A DNA stretch of 54,349 bases from Bradyrhizobium sp. JYMT SZCCT0428 (GTDB lineage Bacteria; Pseudomonadota; Alphaproteobacteria; Rhizobiales; Xanthobacteraceae): contig NZ_JAFCLS010000052.1 of NCBI RefSeq assembly GCF_018131075.1, positions 1 to 54,349 of the forward strand, in the 5' to 3' direction. Within the stretch, counting starts at the first letter, position 1. Each line of letters opens with the position of its first letter. The notes below the pieces were generated by a model. That model ran no database searches, had not been told where the DNA came from, and saw only the letters and a program-made list of their open reading frames with translations. A program made the position numbers and the translations under genes. Below are positions 7,855 to 16,316 of the stretch, piece by piece.

Positions 7855-9126
7855 CTAAAGAACGGATCTGTACGCGACCGTGTGGTGGGGCTTTCGTCCG
7901 ACCAGCACACCGATGATAAGTACATTGAGAATGTTGGCGCCGATGCCGACGGCAAACGCGGGCGCATAATTTCCGAGATGATCATAGAGCAGGCCGGCGA
8001 GCCAGCTGCCGGCGGCCATGCCTCCGCCGCTGAACAGCAATAGCGTCGGGATTCTCCAGGAGGCTTCCGATGCCGGAAAAAGTTCACGCACCGCCAGGAC
8101 ATAGGCCGGGATGATGCCGGAAAAGCCGAGCCCGAAAGCGGCAGCCACCGTGAAGAGGCCGGCTTCGTTCTGTGTCAACAGAAAGGCCGTCATCGATGCG
8201 GCCTGCCAGGCTGATCCGATCAGTACGGTGGCGAGCCCGCCGATACGATCGGAGATCACGCCCCAGATCTGCCGGCTCAGGAACGCGGTGCCGAGCAACA
8301 CGGACAGCATCAGGGCGCCCATCGATCGACTGATCCCGAGATCGCTGCAAAAGGCGACCAGGTGGCCCTGCGGCATCGCCATGGGAATGCAGCACAGTAT
8401 GGCGGCGCAGCACATCAACACGAAAACGGCATTGGGCGGCCAGCCGAGGACGCGCGCCTTGTTTGAACTGGCGCCGGACGCCGCCGCCGGTAGAACCAAT
8501 TCGGGTGGCGTCCGGAAGTAAATTGCGGCCAGCGGAGCGACGACAACGATCTCGGCGAGCGCATACCACAGCATCGCCTGCCGCCAGCCGTAGCTGGCAA
8601 TCACCTGCTCGAATATCGGCGGCCAGAACGCTCCGGCGACATAGGTGCCGCTCGAGATCAGCGCCAGCGCCGAACCGCGCCGGCGGTCGAACCAGCGGCT
8701 GACGTAAATGTACAAGGGAGCGTTGATGCCGCCCAATCCGATCAGCCCGATAAACAGTCCGTGGCCGATCCACAGCGGCCATGGCGGCCCAAGGGTCGAG
8801 ATGGTGAGGCCAAGGCCGATCATCAGCGAGCCAAAGATCACCGTCGAGCGTGTGCCAATCCGCTCGGCAATTCGCGACATCAGGATGCCGCCGATTCCGG
8901 AGCCGAGCCACGCCAGTGCGCCGGCGAGCGCCGGAACGGAACGCGATCCGCCGACTTCGCTGGCGATGTCCTTGAGCGCCACCGCGGTGATCCAGCCCGC
9001 GCCGAACGACATCCCAAGGATCGCCAGCGCTACCGAGGCGACGGCCCAGGAGGTTTTGCTCTCAACGGAAGCTGATGGAAGCATCAGGAGGGAAATCCGG
9101 TTGGCGAATCCTTTTACAGGCCGCAT
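7855..9126 (-). CDS. Major facilitator superfamily transporter
   Basis: An inner-membrane transporter of 423 residues with about 12 hydrophobic helices in two halves. The cytoplasmic loop motif between helices 2 and 3 is RIAERIGTRSTV, and RWFDRRRGSALALISSG follows in the first half, as in the monocarboxylate/oxalate-formate antiporter-like branch (OFA/MCT). It likely moves an organic anion by proton coupling. Another ATG lies 14 codons downstream. The gene converges with the dehydrogenase at 6839-7585, and the 269-bp gap between them holds nothing I recognise. The substrate is not evident. Confidence 0.9.
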   Translation of the reverse strand: MRPVKGFANRISLLMLPSASVESKTSWAVASVALAILGMSFGAGWITAVALKDIASEVGGSRSVPALAGALAWLGSGIGGILMSRIAERIGTRSTVIFGSLMIGLGLTISTLGPPWPLWIGHGLFIGLIGLGGINAPLYIYVSRWFDRRRGSALALISSGTYVAGAFWPPIFEQVIASYGWRQAMLWYALAEIVVVAPLAAIYFRTPPELVLPAAASGASSNKARVLGWPPNAVFVLMCCAAILCCIPMAMPQGHLVAFCSDLGISRSMGALMLSVLLGTAFLSRQIWGVISDRIGGLATVLIGSAWQAASMTAFLLTQNEAGLFTVAAAFGLGFSGIIPAYVLAVRELFPASEASWRIPTLLLFSGGGMAAGSWLAGLLYDHLGNYAPAFAVGIGANILNVLIIGVLVGRKPHHTVAYRSVL

Positions 9127-9319
9127 AAGAATTCACCACCCATGTCCACGTGGGATCGGCTCTACAATGTTGCATTGCAGTCATGCCTGCGCGGGCGGAA
9201 AGCGACAGCATGCCAACTCATTATGACGGTCTTTGGCAGAAGTATTGAAACGCGTTCTTGAAGGCGCCCCGCCTCGACGTCAGAGATCTCGCCCCCAACG
9301 GTGGCGGCGAACGAGAAGC

Positions 9320-9800
9320 CGTTCAGCCATTCATTTTCGCGGAGGCGGTGGTCAGCGCCGCGTCATCCGCCTGTGCCGCGCCGTTGCGGATGCCGAGTTC
9401 GCTGCCACCATAGGCAAGCAAACGTGTTGGCGCCTGCGAGCACGGCTTCGGCATAAGCCGGCAGATCGAACCTGGCGAACTGAGCCCGCCGCGCAGGAGG
9501 TGAGAACCGACGCCGCCGGCCCACGACGTGACAAAACAAAGGCCGCCTTCGACGCGCGGGGAGAATGTGTTGGGGTTGAACTCTGCGCGCAACCGATTGG
9601 CACCGGCCGGGGTACCGACACGGTGGTGGTGAATCCTGCCAGCCGTCAGCGAACGCCGCACTGATGTAGCCCCCCCACATTGTGCCGCACAAAGGCGTCG
9701 GTCTGGAACAGGTTGAAGCGGCGACTGCCGCCGTTGGCGAGCTGACGTTGGTGCCGCCGCCGGCGAGCGCATCCGCCAGCTATAGAGCGAGGTCGGCTTC
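9320..9800 (-). pseudogene. Autotransporter beta-barrel domain remnant
   Basis: Pieces of an autotransporter C-terminal barrel can be read on the minus strand, but in different frames. The downstream end of one frame reads ANRLRAEFNPNTFSPRVEGG followed by LAYGGSELGIRN; another frame gives RFDLPAYAEAVLAGANTFA; a third, further upstream, gives FNLFQTDAFVRHNVGG-like sequence and YISAAFADGWQD. These are recurrent phrases of the barrel domain in large alphaproteobacterial autotransporters. The passenger domain and the final strands are missing. The gene is decayed by several frameshifts and is not expected to make a functional outer-membrane protein. Confidence 0.75.
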
Positions 9801-9829
9801 ACGAGGTCCGTACCTTGAATCTTAACGAC

Positions 9830-10351
9830 CTAGAGTGGGTATTGTGGCATCACTGCGCGTATCTCATCCGCAGTCAGGAAACGTAGTCCATACTGCTCAA
9901 ACATCTTGATGGTCTCCGTGAGATCCGCATTCGCATAGGTCGCAGTATCGGCATCAGAGGGCACCTCCATCTTCAATGCCGGAACGTCCATCTTGCCGAC
10001 TGCTTCAAAGAAACCGCCAGGAGTGATGAAGCATATCCAGTGGCCCTCATCAGAGGTAATAGAGAACGCATGAGGTTTTCCGCGAGGAAGAAACATGTAT
10101 TCTCCGGCGGTCAGTTTGAAGACTTCGCTCTCGACGTACACACACATCTCACCCGACAGGATATAGAACAGCTCATCTTCTCGAGAATGCACATGTGGTG
10201 GCGGTTCGGTGCCTCGTCTCATCTTGATGACACTGACGTCAAACTCTCGGTTATTATCGGAAGCGCCCGCCATCTTGCTAGTAAGAATACCCTTGTACCA
10301 CGTCGAGTTGGCTAACGCAGGCGATCTCTTGTAAGCTTTCGGTGTGTTCAA
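9830..10351 (-). CDS. Cupin-domain protein (quercetinase-like fold)
   Basis: A cytosolic protein of 173 residues with a single conserved cupin barrel at about 40-120. Motif 1 is PPHVHSREDELFYILSGEM (two His and a Glu for the metal) and motif 2 is PRGKPHAFSI (third His). A helical C-terminal segment, LTETIKMFEQYGLRFLTADEI, follows. Related proteins are annotated as quercetin 2,3-dioxygenase-like or as stand-alone cupins. No signal peptide is seen, unlike the cupin at 1358. It lies upstream of the autotransporter remnant and downstream of azoR on the same strand, with a 118-bp gap. Confidence 0.88.
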   Translation of the reverse strand: MNTPKAYKRSPALANSTWYKGILTSKMAGASDNNREFDVSVIKMRRGTEPPPHVHSREDELFYILSGEMCVYVESEVFKLTAGEYMFLPRGKPHAFSITSDEGHWICFITPGGFFEAVGKMDVPALKMEVPSDADTATYANADLTETIKMFEQYGLRFLTADEIRAVMPQYPL

Positions 10352-10469
10352 GTGTTGTCCTTCCGTTTATGTAGCTTGGCCGCCCAAGGAGCGTGCCAGT
10401 TCTTGAGTTGGAACGTGCGTTTATGAGCCAGCCCTAACTGACTTCGCAGCCGGCGCTCCGACATCTCAG

Positions 10470-11087
10470 CTAGACGGCGCGAAGCGAAGCCGTGGCCTGC
10501 AAGGCGCTTTCGATCGATTTTTCGCGATTCTCCGGACCTATACGGGTGCCTTCGGCAATGATGAATTCGGGGTTGGCGATACCCATGTAGCCGAATATCC
10601 AACGCAGATAGGATACGAGATGCTCGCCAGGAGCGTTCGGTGTGCCGCTGCCGTATTGAAGGCCGCGTGACACCGCGATGATCACGCGCTTGTTAGCTGC
10701 AAGACCTTCGAGACCCTTTTCGCCGTATTGGAATGTCTTGCCGACGACGAGGATGCGGTCGATCCAGGCCTTGAGTTGGCTTGCGATGGTGAAATTGTAC
10801 ATTGCCGCACCTATTACGACGACGTCGGAGCCGAGAAATTCATTCAATACGGTTTGCCCGACGGCGAGATCCTGCGTGGTCGCCGCGTCGGGCTCGACGC
10901 CCTGTGCTGCAGCGAGATGAGAACTTGATAAGTGCCCCAGTGGCTTGGTGGCAAGGTCGCGATAGGTGATCTCGAGGCCCGGCGTCACCGTCTTCAGGCG
11001 CTCAACGATGGCGGCGGACAGCTGCCGGCTGACCGAATGCGATCCGAGCAGGCTGGAATCGAGATGGAGCAGTTTCATTGGCGTCAT
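10470..11087 (-). CDS. azoR: FMN-dependent NADH:quinone oxidoreductase / azoreductase
   Basis: A flavodoxin-fold enzyme of 205 residues, the standard AzoR length. The N-terminal LLHLDSSLLGSHSVSRQLS binds FMN phosphate. AAMYNFTIASQLKAWIDRI is the strongly conserved substrate-side loop, and the motif after it contains TFQYGEKGLEGL. AzoR reduces quinones and azo compounds by two electrons with NADH and protects against thiol stress. It carries the third copy of the 34-bp operator 94 nt upstream, so it is probably induced with the two dehydrogenases. A broken LysR gene lies divergently, the usual place for its regulator. Confidence 0.95.
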   Translation of the reverse strand: MTPMKLLHLDSSLLGSHSVSRQLSAAIVERLKTVTPGLEITYRDLATKPLGHLSSSHLAAAQGVEPDAATTQDLAVGQTVLNEFLGSDVVVIGAAMYNFTIASQLKAWIDRILVVGKTFQYGEKGLEGLAANKRVIIAVSRGLQYGSGTPNAPGEHLVSYLRWIFGYMGIANPEFIIAEGTRIGPENREKSIESALQATASLRAV

Positions 11088-11181
11088 CCTTGTCAGGTCG
11101 CAACGAGATCGTGTGCCGGGGATCTACAAATCGGCCAACACATGATCGCCAAGTCACTATCAATCTCATGACTTCATCATA

Positions 11182-11215
11182 GGTCCATGAATGGAAATTC
11201 CCACTGGGTCATGAT
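11182..11215 (-). promoter_or_regulatory. 34-bp shared operator, copy 3 (upstream of azoR)
   Basis: On the minus strand: ATCATGACCC, spacer AGTGGGAATTTCC, then ATTCATGGACC. Spacer and second half-site match copy 2 (6730-6763) closely although the genes differ. It lies 94 nt upstream of azoR and points toward it, and abuts the divergent LysR remnant. Confidence 0.75.
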
Positions 11216-11249
11216 TGCGCTCGACCCGTCGCTACAGTCCTGCCGCCCG

Positions 11250-11620
11250 CTCCCAACATAATGCGTACCGCGCTCGATCACGCGTTCGCGACAGCAACGC
11301 TCTCGCCGAACGTCATGCTGGAAGCGGACGTTGTAGCAAACATCATTGTGGCGGTGCGGGTTGACGTTTACAGCTCGCCGCTTCCGAAGGGCGAATCTTT
11401 CCGACATGTCAGGCGACGATCTCGGCGAGCTCGAGGCGATCGAGCCGTCAGTTTATCTGACATGCTCGATGATCTTGTTCGGACATTTTTTCTTAGCCAA
11501 CGCAACGGAGGCGGTGCGCGATTACCCAGTTCGCCGAGACCACCACCAAACGCAGGTGCCAGACGTCGAATGGATCGACGTCACGCGAGCCGAATCGCGG
11601 AACACTACCCGCACTCGCTG
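11250..11620 (+). pseudogene. C-terminal remnant of a LysR-family regulator
   Basis: Two frames together resemble the effector domain of a Nac-like LysR protein. From about 11258 one frame reads IMRTALDHAFATATLSP and then VMLEADVVANIIVAV; from about 11400 the next reads LEAIEPSVYLTCSMILFG, then NATEAVRDY and VPDVEWIDV. The second pattern matches the end of the LysR effector domain. No DNA-binding domain is found and the frame is broken near 11395, so the gene is truncated and dead. It is divergent from azoR, so it may once have regulated azoR. The rest of the gap up to 11791 holds nothing recognisable. Confidence 0.55.
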
Positions 11621-11791
11621 TAGTATTTTCCCGGCTAAGTGCCTTCGTTTAATTCAGACGCGAACTACTCGTTAAGCGACGTAGGGCGTCTAACAGGGGA
11701 ACCGCCAAGACATCCTAGAGGGTTCTCCCGGATATCTTTCGGTGACGTATTTGACCACGACCACCAAGAAGGGTAGCTCTGCGGCTCTCGG

Positions 11792-13054
11792 TCATGCCGC
11801 TCGTTCCGGAAGGCCGTGACGCCGCGCTAGTCTGTCGAGAACCCCAACCATTCGGTCGAGCGCGAGCGCCCACTCCGCTTCGTCGCGCGCATAGCACATG
11901 CGGAAATGCCCGCCGGAAGAGGGTCCAAATTGATAACCAGGGCTCACCAGCACGCCAGCCTCGCACAATAGCGCCTCGGCGATGATGGGACTGGAAAGAC
12001 CGAGTGCGGAAACATCCGGCCAGACATAGGCGGTGCCAGCTTGCGGCTGCAGCTTCAGCCATGGCAGGCGACGAAGACTTTCAACCGTTAACTTCCTGAG
12101 CGCGGTGAATTCCTTCAACCGCTGAGCAAGCCAGTCTCGGTCATCCCGCAACCAAGGTAGCAGAACGTGCTGGGCGTAAGCGGGCGCGCGTAACGCCATG
12201 ATCGACAGGACGTTTTCCACGCGGCTGATGATTTCCGGCGATGCTACGACGACCCCCAACCGGTAACCGCTCAGCGATTCTGTCTTGCTGGGTCCGAGCA
12301 ACGTCACGGTGCGGGCGAACATTTCGGGTTCAGCGGCGAGGTGCGGAAAGGTTTGCCCGTCATGAAGGAGCCGGGCATAGAGCTCGTCGACGAGAACGGT
12401 GATGTCATAAGTATTCGCAAGCCGGGCGATCCGCGCAATGACTTCGGCCGAGAACACCGCTCCGGTTGGATTGTTCGGGTGCGAGAAAACCAGATGGCGC
12501 GCGCCTTTGCGCTTGAACTCCATCTCCAACACATCGAAATCCGGGCACGGTCCGTCCGCCGTGAAGCGCAGTGGGACATGCCCGATATCGGCGCCCAAGA
12601 AGCGCAGGATGCGCGCACTGAACAGATAATCTGGGTCGATCAGGGCGACGCGATCGCCCTCCTCGACCAGGGAAGCCAGGCTCGCAAACAGACCTGCCTG
12701 GGTGCCTGGCGTCAGGATCAGATGTTGTTGAGAGTCTAGCGGTAGATCGAGAAAGCCCCCGACGGAACCGGCAAGCACGCTGAGCACTTCGCGGTTGCCG
12801 CGATAGCCGGTATAGGCCAGCGCACCGTCATGGGCGGCACGGGCGAACTGCTCGGCTGCCCATGGCGGCGGCGGAAAACGCACGGTGTCGAAATGCGTAG
12901 TGTCGAGAAAATCGGGCGGCGCCTTTGCGAGCAGCGCGATGTCCGCGCGCCTAGCGCTGGTTCCGGCAATCGGAACGCGCTCGGGCAGTTCGAGACGCTG
13001 TAAGCGCGCCGGGGCCTGCGTGGATTGCGAAAAGCGAGACTGTGACATTTCCAT
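11792..13054 (-). CDS. PLP-dependent aminotransferase, class I/II
   Basis: A fold-type I aminotransferase of 420 residues. Recognisable elements are TPGTQAGLFASLASL (cofactor phosphate region), HPNNPTGAVFS (conserved Asn), VDELYARL (Asp that pairs with the pyridine nitrogen) and the Schiff-base Lys257 in GPSKTESLSGYRLG. It is the last gene of a minus-strand operon with an amino-acid ABC transporter and a PLP dehydratase; the gap to the dehydratase is 30 bp. It probably transaminates the imported amino acid or the product of the dehydratase. The exact amino donor cannot be read from the sequence. Confidence 0.9.
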   Translation of the reverse strand: MEMSQSRFSQSTQAPARLQRLELPERVPIAGTSARRADIALLAKAPPDFLDTTHFDTVRFPPPPWAAEQFARAAHDGALAYTGYRGNREVLSVLAGSVGGFLDLPLDSQQHLILTPGTQAGLFASLASLVEEGDRVALIDPDYLFSARILRFLGADIGHVPLRFTADGPCPDFDVLEMEFKRKGARHLVFSHPNNPTGAVFSAEVIARIARLANTYDITVLVDELYARLLHDGQTFPHLAAEPEMFARTVTLLGPSKTESLSGYRLGVVVASPEIISRVENVLSIMALRAPAYAQHVLLPWLRDDRDWLAQRLKEFTALRKLTVESLRRLPWLKLQPQAGTAYVWPDVSALGLSSPIIAEALLCEAGVLVSPGYQFGPSSGGHFRMCYARDEAEWALALDRMVGVLDRLARRHGLPERAA

Positions 13055-13084
13055 CCTTACTTTTAAGGGTTGTGAGTATGAGAC

Positions 13085-14077
13085 TCAGGCCGCGACACGG
13101 TCGCCGGCGGATTGCAGCGCCCGCATGAACAGGCCGGTATCGACGTTGCCGCCGGACGCGACCACGACGGCAGAGCGGCCGCGCAGCGCCTCAGGGTTTG
13201 CCAGTAGCGCGGCGAGGCCGATGGCGCCGCCCGGCTCCACCACCACCCGCAGTTCCTCATAGACAAACCGCATCGCCTCCAGCACCTGCCGATCATCGGC
13301 GACCAGCACACGGGCCAATCGCTCTCGATTGATCGCGAAAGGAAGAACCGCTGGCGTCGGCGCCAGCAATGCGTCGCAGATCGAGCCGTCGAGCCGCAGG
13401 TTTTTCTCGCGTTGTCCGGACGCGAGAGAGCGCTTCGTATCATCGAAGGCGAGCGGCTCGGCAGCCCAGACCTCCGCTTTTGAGCGGAACGCCTCGACCG
13501 CAAGGCAAGTGCCTGCGGCAAGACCGCCGCCACCGCAGGGCACCAGCACGACGTCCACATTGGCTCCCGACAACGCCTGCAGCGCTTCGCCAGCCACGGT
13601 GCCCTGTCCGGCAATCACGAAGGGATCGTCGCCGGGCGGGATGATCGCCACCGGGTTTGCATCGGCGATACGCGCGGCAATTTCTTCGCGGCGCGCGGCG
13701 CGCCGGTCATAAAGCACTACCTGCGCCCCTTGCGCCCGCGCCTTTGCGATCTTCACCGAAGGTGCGTCATACGGCATGACGATGGTCGAGGGTATGCCGA
13801 GCATCCGTCCGACGGTCGCGACCGCCTGTCCGTGATTCCCGGTCGAATAGGCGACCACGCCTCCCGGATAGGCCTGGCGGTCCAGCCTCGACAGGCAATT
13901 ATAGGCGCCGCGAAACTTAAACGCGCCGCAGCGCTGCAGATTTTCGCATTTGAAGAAGACCTTACCGCCCACGCGGGCATCGAGTTCGTCTGAACGAAGC
14001 AACGGCGTGCGAATGGCGATGCCCAGACGTTCGTGCGCGTCGAGAACGTCTGCCGGTTCGGGGCGTCTCAAATTCAT
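13085..14077 (-). CDS. Threonine dehydratase-family ammonia-lyase (hydroxyaspartate dehydratase-like)
   Basis: A fold-type II PLP enzyme of about 330 residues. Lys54 in CGAFKFRGAYN is the Schiff-base lysine and PCGGGGLAAG is the glycine-rich phosphate loop. No C-terminal ACT regulatory domain is present, so it is a catabolic, short form. The KCENLQRCGAFKFRGA block is closest, from memory, to threo-3-hydroxyaspartate ammonia-lyases and serine racemase-like dehydratases, which release ammonia to give 2-oxo acids. The start is set at the ATG at 14077; the longer open frame overlaps the ATPase gene. Its place beside the transporter implies that its substrate is imported by that system. Confidence 0.88.
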   Translation of the reverse strand: MNLRRPEPADVLDAHERLGIAIRTPLLRSDELDARVGGKVFFKCENLQRCGAFKFRGAYNCLSRLDRQAYPGGVVAYSTGNHGQAVATVGRMLGIPSTIVMPYDAPSVKIAKARAQGAQVVLYDRRAARREEIAARIADANPVAIIPPGDDPFVIAGQGTVAGEALQALSGANVDVVLVPCGGGGLAAGTCLAVEAFRSKAEVWAAEPLAFDDTKRSLASGQREKNLRLDGSICDALLAPTPAVLPFAINRERLARVLVADDRQVLEAMRFVYEELRVVVEPGGAIGLAALLANPEALRGRSAVVVASGGNVDTGLFMRALQSAGDRVAA

Positions 14078-14090
14078 AATCGGCTCTCTT

Positions 14091-14918
14091 TCATTGCGAG
14101 AGAATGCGGGAGAGGAAGAGCTTTGCGCGCTCCGCCCGCGGCTCATCAAAGAACTGCTGCGTCGACGCGGTTTCGACGATCGCCCCCTTATCCATGAAGA
14201 CCACCCGATCAGCGGCCTTGCGCGCAAACCCCATTTCATGAGTAACGACGATCATGGTCATGCCGTCCCGCGCCAATTCGAGCATGACGGCAAGCACCTC
14301 CCCGATCATTTCCGGATCGAGCGCGGAAGTCGGTTCGTCGAACAGCATCGCCACCGGATCCATCGCGAGCGCCCGCGCGATTGCGACGCGTTGCTGCTGC
14401 CCGCCGGAAAGCTGGGCGGGATAAGCGCCCTCCTTGTCCGGAAGACCAACCCGAGCGAGAAGCGCGCGCGCCTTGGCTTGCGCCTCCACCTTGCTACGCT
14501 TCAGAACATGAACCTGTGCGAGGCAGATGTTCTGCAACACGGTGAGATGCGGGTACAGTTCGAAATGCTGGAACACCATGCCGATGCGCGCCCGCAAACT
14601 CGTCATGTCGGAAGCACGGTCGCCGACCGCGACCCCATCGACCGCCAGCGCTCCGCGATCGAACCGCTCGAGGCCATTTACGCATTTGATCAGGGTGCTC
14701 TTCCCGGAGCCTGATGGTCCGCAAATCACCACGACCTCGCCGCGCTCCACAACGAGATCGCAGCCCTTGAGTACCTCGATTGGTCCGTAACTCTTGTAGA
14801 GCTTCGATATCTCGACCATCGGTTTGCGACCTTGGGAAATCGGAACGACGCGAGCCGAGGCTGGCATTTCAACAATTTCTGCGGGCGTGCGAGAGGCTTG
14901 AATGTGCGCTTTGGTCAT
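14091..14918 (-). CDS. Polar amino-acid ABC transporter, ATP-binding subunit
   Basis: An ABC ATPase of about 275 residues. Walker A GPSGSGKS is at 67-74, the signature LSGGQQQR and Walker B AMLFDEPTSALD follow, and the switch His is in VVTHEMGFARKAA. It is the GlnQ/HisP type. I use the ATG at 14918, which overlaps the TGA of the upstream permease (ATGA) and has GGAGG about 6 nt before it, rather than an upstream ATG inside the permease gene. About 35 extra residues precede the usual N-terminus. It powers import through the two permeases encoded next. Confidence 0.95.
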   Translation of the reverse strand: MTKAHIQASRTPAEIVEMPASARVVPISQGRKPMVEISKLYKSYGPIEVLKGCDLVVERGEVVVICGPSGSGKSTLIKCVNGLERFDRGALAVDGVAVGDRASDMTSLRARIGMVFQHFELYPHLTVLQNICLAQVHVLKRSKVEAQAKARALLARVGLPDKEGAYPAQLSGGQQQRVAIARALAMDPVAMLFDEPTSALDPEMIGEVLAVMLELARDGMTMIVVTHEMGFARKAADRVVFMDKGAIVETASTQQFFDEPRAERAKLFLSRILSQ

Positions 14919-15574
14919 GCAGGCCTCCATCGTGCGCTCAGCCGGCTTGCGGATGCCGCGCCGATTGAGCAAATGACGAAATAGACAAGAGCGGCGAACA
15001 GGTAGGTTTCGATCAACCGGTTATCGCGGTTGGCGACAATGCTCGCGGAAGTCATGAAGTCGCGCAGCGAAATCACGTAGACGAGCGAGGTATCCTGAAA
15101 CAGCACCACCGCCTGCGTGATCATCAGCGGCAGCATATTGCGTAGCGCCTGCGGCAGAACAACAAGCCGCAGCGTCTGGAAATAGCCGAGGCCGCAGGCA
15201 TAGGCTGCCTGCCACTGGCCAGGCCTGATGCTTTGGAGACCGGCCCGAAATATCTCCGAATAGTAGGCGGCCTCGAATAACACGAAGGCGATGACGACCG
15301 ATTGCAGCGCGCTTACGGATCGGCCGAGCGCCAGCGGCACCAGAAAGTAGAACCAGAAGATCACGAGCACGAGCGGAATGGCCCGGAAGCCGTTGACGTA
15401 GCCGGCAGCAAGGATGGATAGCGCCTTCCAGCGCGACAGGCGTATCACGGCGAGCCCGAGCCCGAGTATGACGCCACCAAGCATCGCGACAGCAGTCAGA
15501 AAGAAGCTGAGAGCAAGGCCTTCGAGCAGGAATGGCAACGCACGTTGAATGACGCCGAAATCAAGGCCCGTCAT
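14915..15574 (-). CDS. Polar amino-acid ABC transporter permease, subunit 2
   Basis: An inner-membrane permease of 219 residues of the HisM/GlnP family. It has five or so helices and the EAA loop reading EIFRAGLQSIRPGQWQAAYACG and LPQALRNMLP, which contacts the ATPase. It starts with ATG overlapping the end of the preceding permease by 4 bp and ends overlapping the ATPase start, so all three are translationally coupled. It forms a heterodimeric channel with the 15571-16290 product. Confidence 0.95.
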   Translation of the reverse strand: MTGLDFGVIQRALPFLLEGLALSFFLTAVAMLGGVILGLGLAVIRLSRWKALSILAAGYVNGFRAIPLVLVIFWFYFLVPLALGRSVSALQSVVIAFVLFEAAYYSEIFRAGLQSIRPGQWQAAYACGLGYFQTLRLVVLPQALRNMLPLMITQAVVLFQDTSLVYVISLRDFMTSASIVANRDNRLIETYLFAALVYFVICSIGAASASRLSARWRPA

Positions 15575-16290
15575 GACGCGGCTCCCATGGTATCCGGCAA
15601 GGCTACCCGTCGTTCCAACGTGCGCATGAAGAAGGTCACCAGGAGTGCGATCACGAGATAGACGATCGTTGCGGCGGTGAAGGCCTCAAATCCCTGAAAC
15701 GTGAAACTCTCGATTTGCCGGCTTTGCGCGGTCAGTTCGAAGACCCCGATTGTCAGCGCCAGCGCCGAATTCTTGAAAACGGTGAGAAAATCCGACGTCA
15801 GCGGCGGCAGCACGATCCGGAAGGCCTGCGGCAACAGGACCAGCCGATAAGTTTGCGCTGGGCTCATGCCGCTGGCGACTGCGGCCATCCGCTGGCCGCT
15901 AGACACCGCCGTGATGCCAGATCCGACCTGAACCGCGACGCGGGCAGAGGTGAACAGGCCGAGCGCCAGCATCGATGTCCATAACTCTGGAAACGGCAGA
16001 TCGCGCTTCAGCCAAAAGCCCCATCTGCTGGGCAGCAATTCGGGGACGACAAAAAACCACAGAAAGAGCTGAAGCAGCAGGGGAATATTGCGAAACATAT
16101 CGACATAGGTTGCAGCCAGCATCCGTGGAATACGATGGGGTAATGTTCCGACGACGCCAACCAGGGTGCCTGCGATCAAGGCCAGGATCCATGCCGAGAT
16201 CGAGATTACGAGCGTCAATTCCAGGCCGGAGGCAAGCCAGCCAAGGTAAGGCGGTTGGATCAGGATCGACCAGTTCCAGGAATAGTTCAT
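15571..16290 (-). CDS. Polar amino-acid ABC transporter permease, subunit 1
   Basis: An inner-membrane permease of about 239 residues, GltJ/HisQ type. It begins MNYSWNWSILIQPPYLGWL and contains FRNIPLLLQLFLWFFVVPEL and the EAA-like loop VASGMSPAQTYRLVLLPQAF. The open frame continues far upstream through the binding-protein gene, but the ATG at 16290 fits the family and the 26-bp gap to the binding-protein stop. Its last codons overlap the second permease. Confidence 0.94.
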   Translation of the reverse strand: MNYSWNWSILIQPPYLGWLASGLELTLVISISAWILALIAGTLVGVVGTLPHRIPRMLAATYVDMFRNIPLLLQLFLWFFVVPELLPSRWGFWLKRDLPFPELWTSMLALGLFTSARVAVQVGSGITAVSSGQRMAAVASGMSPAQTYRLVLLPQAFRIVLPPLTSDFLTVFKNSALALTIGVFELTAQSRQIESFTFQGFEAFTAATIVYLVIALLVTFFMRTLERRVALPDTMGAAS

Positions 16291-16316
16291 GGCATGCGCT
16301 CCGATGAGCAAGGCTG

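Noticed and set aside
11177..11407. A 76-residue minus-strand ORF between azoR and the aminotransferase
   Set aside because: It runs antisense through the LysR remnant and the conserved operator and has no domain character.
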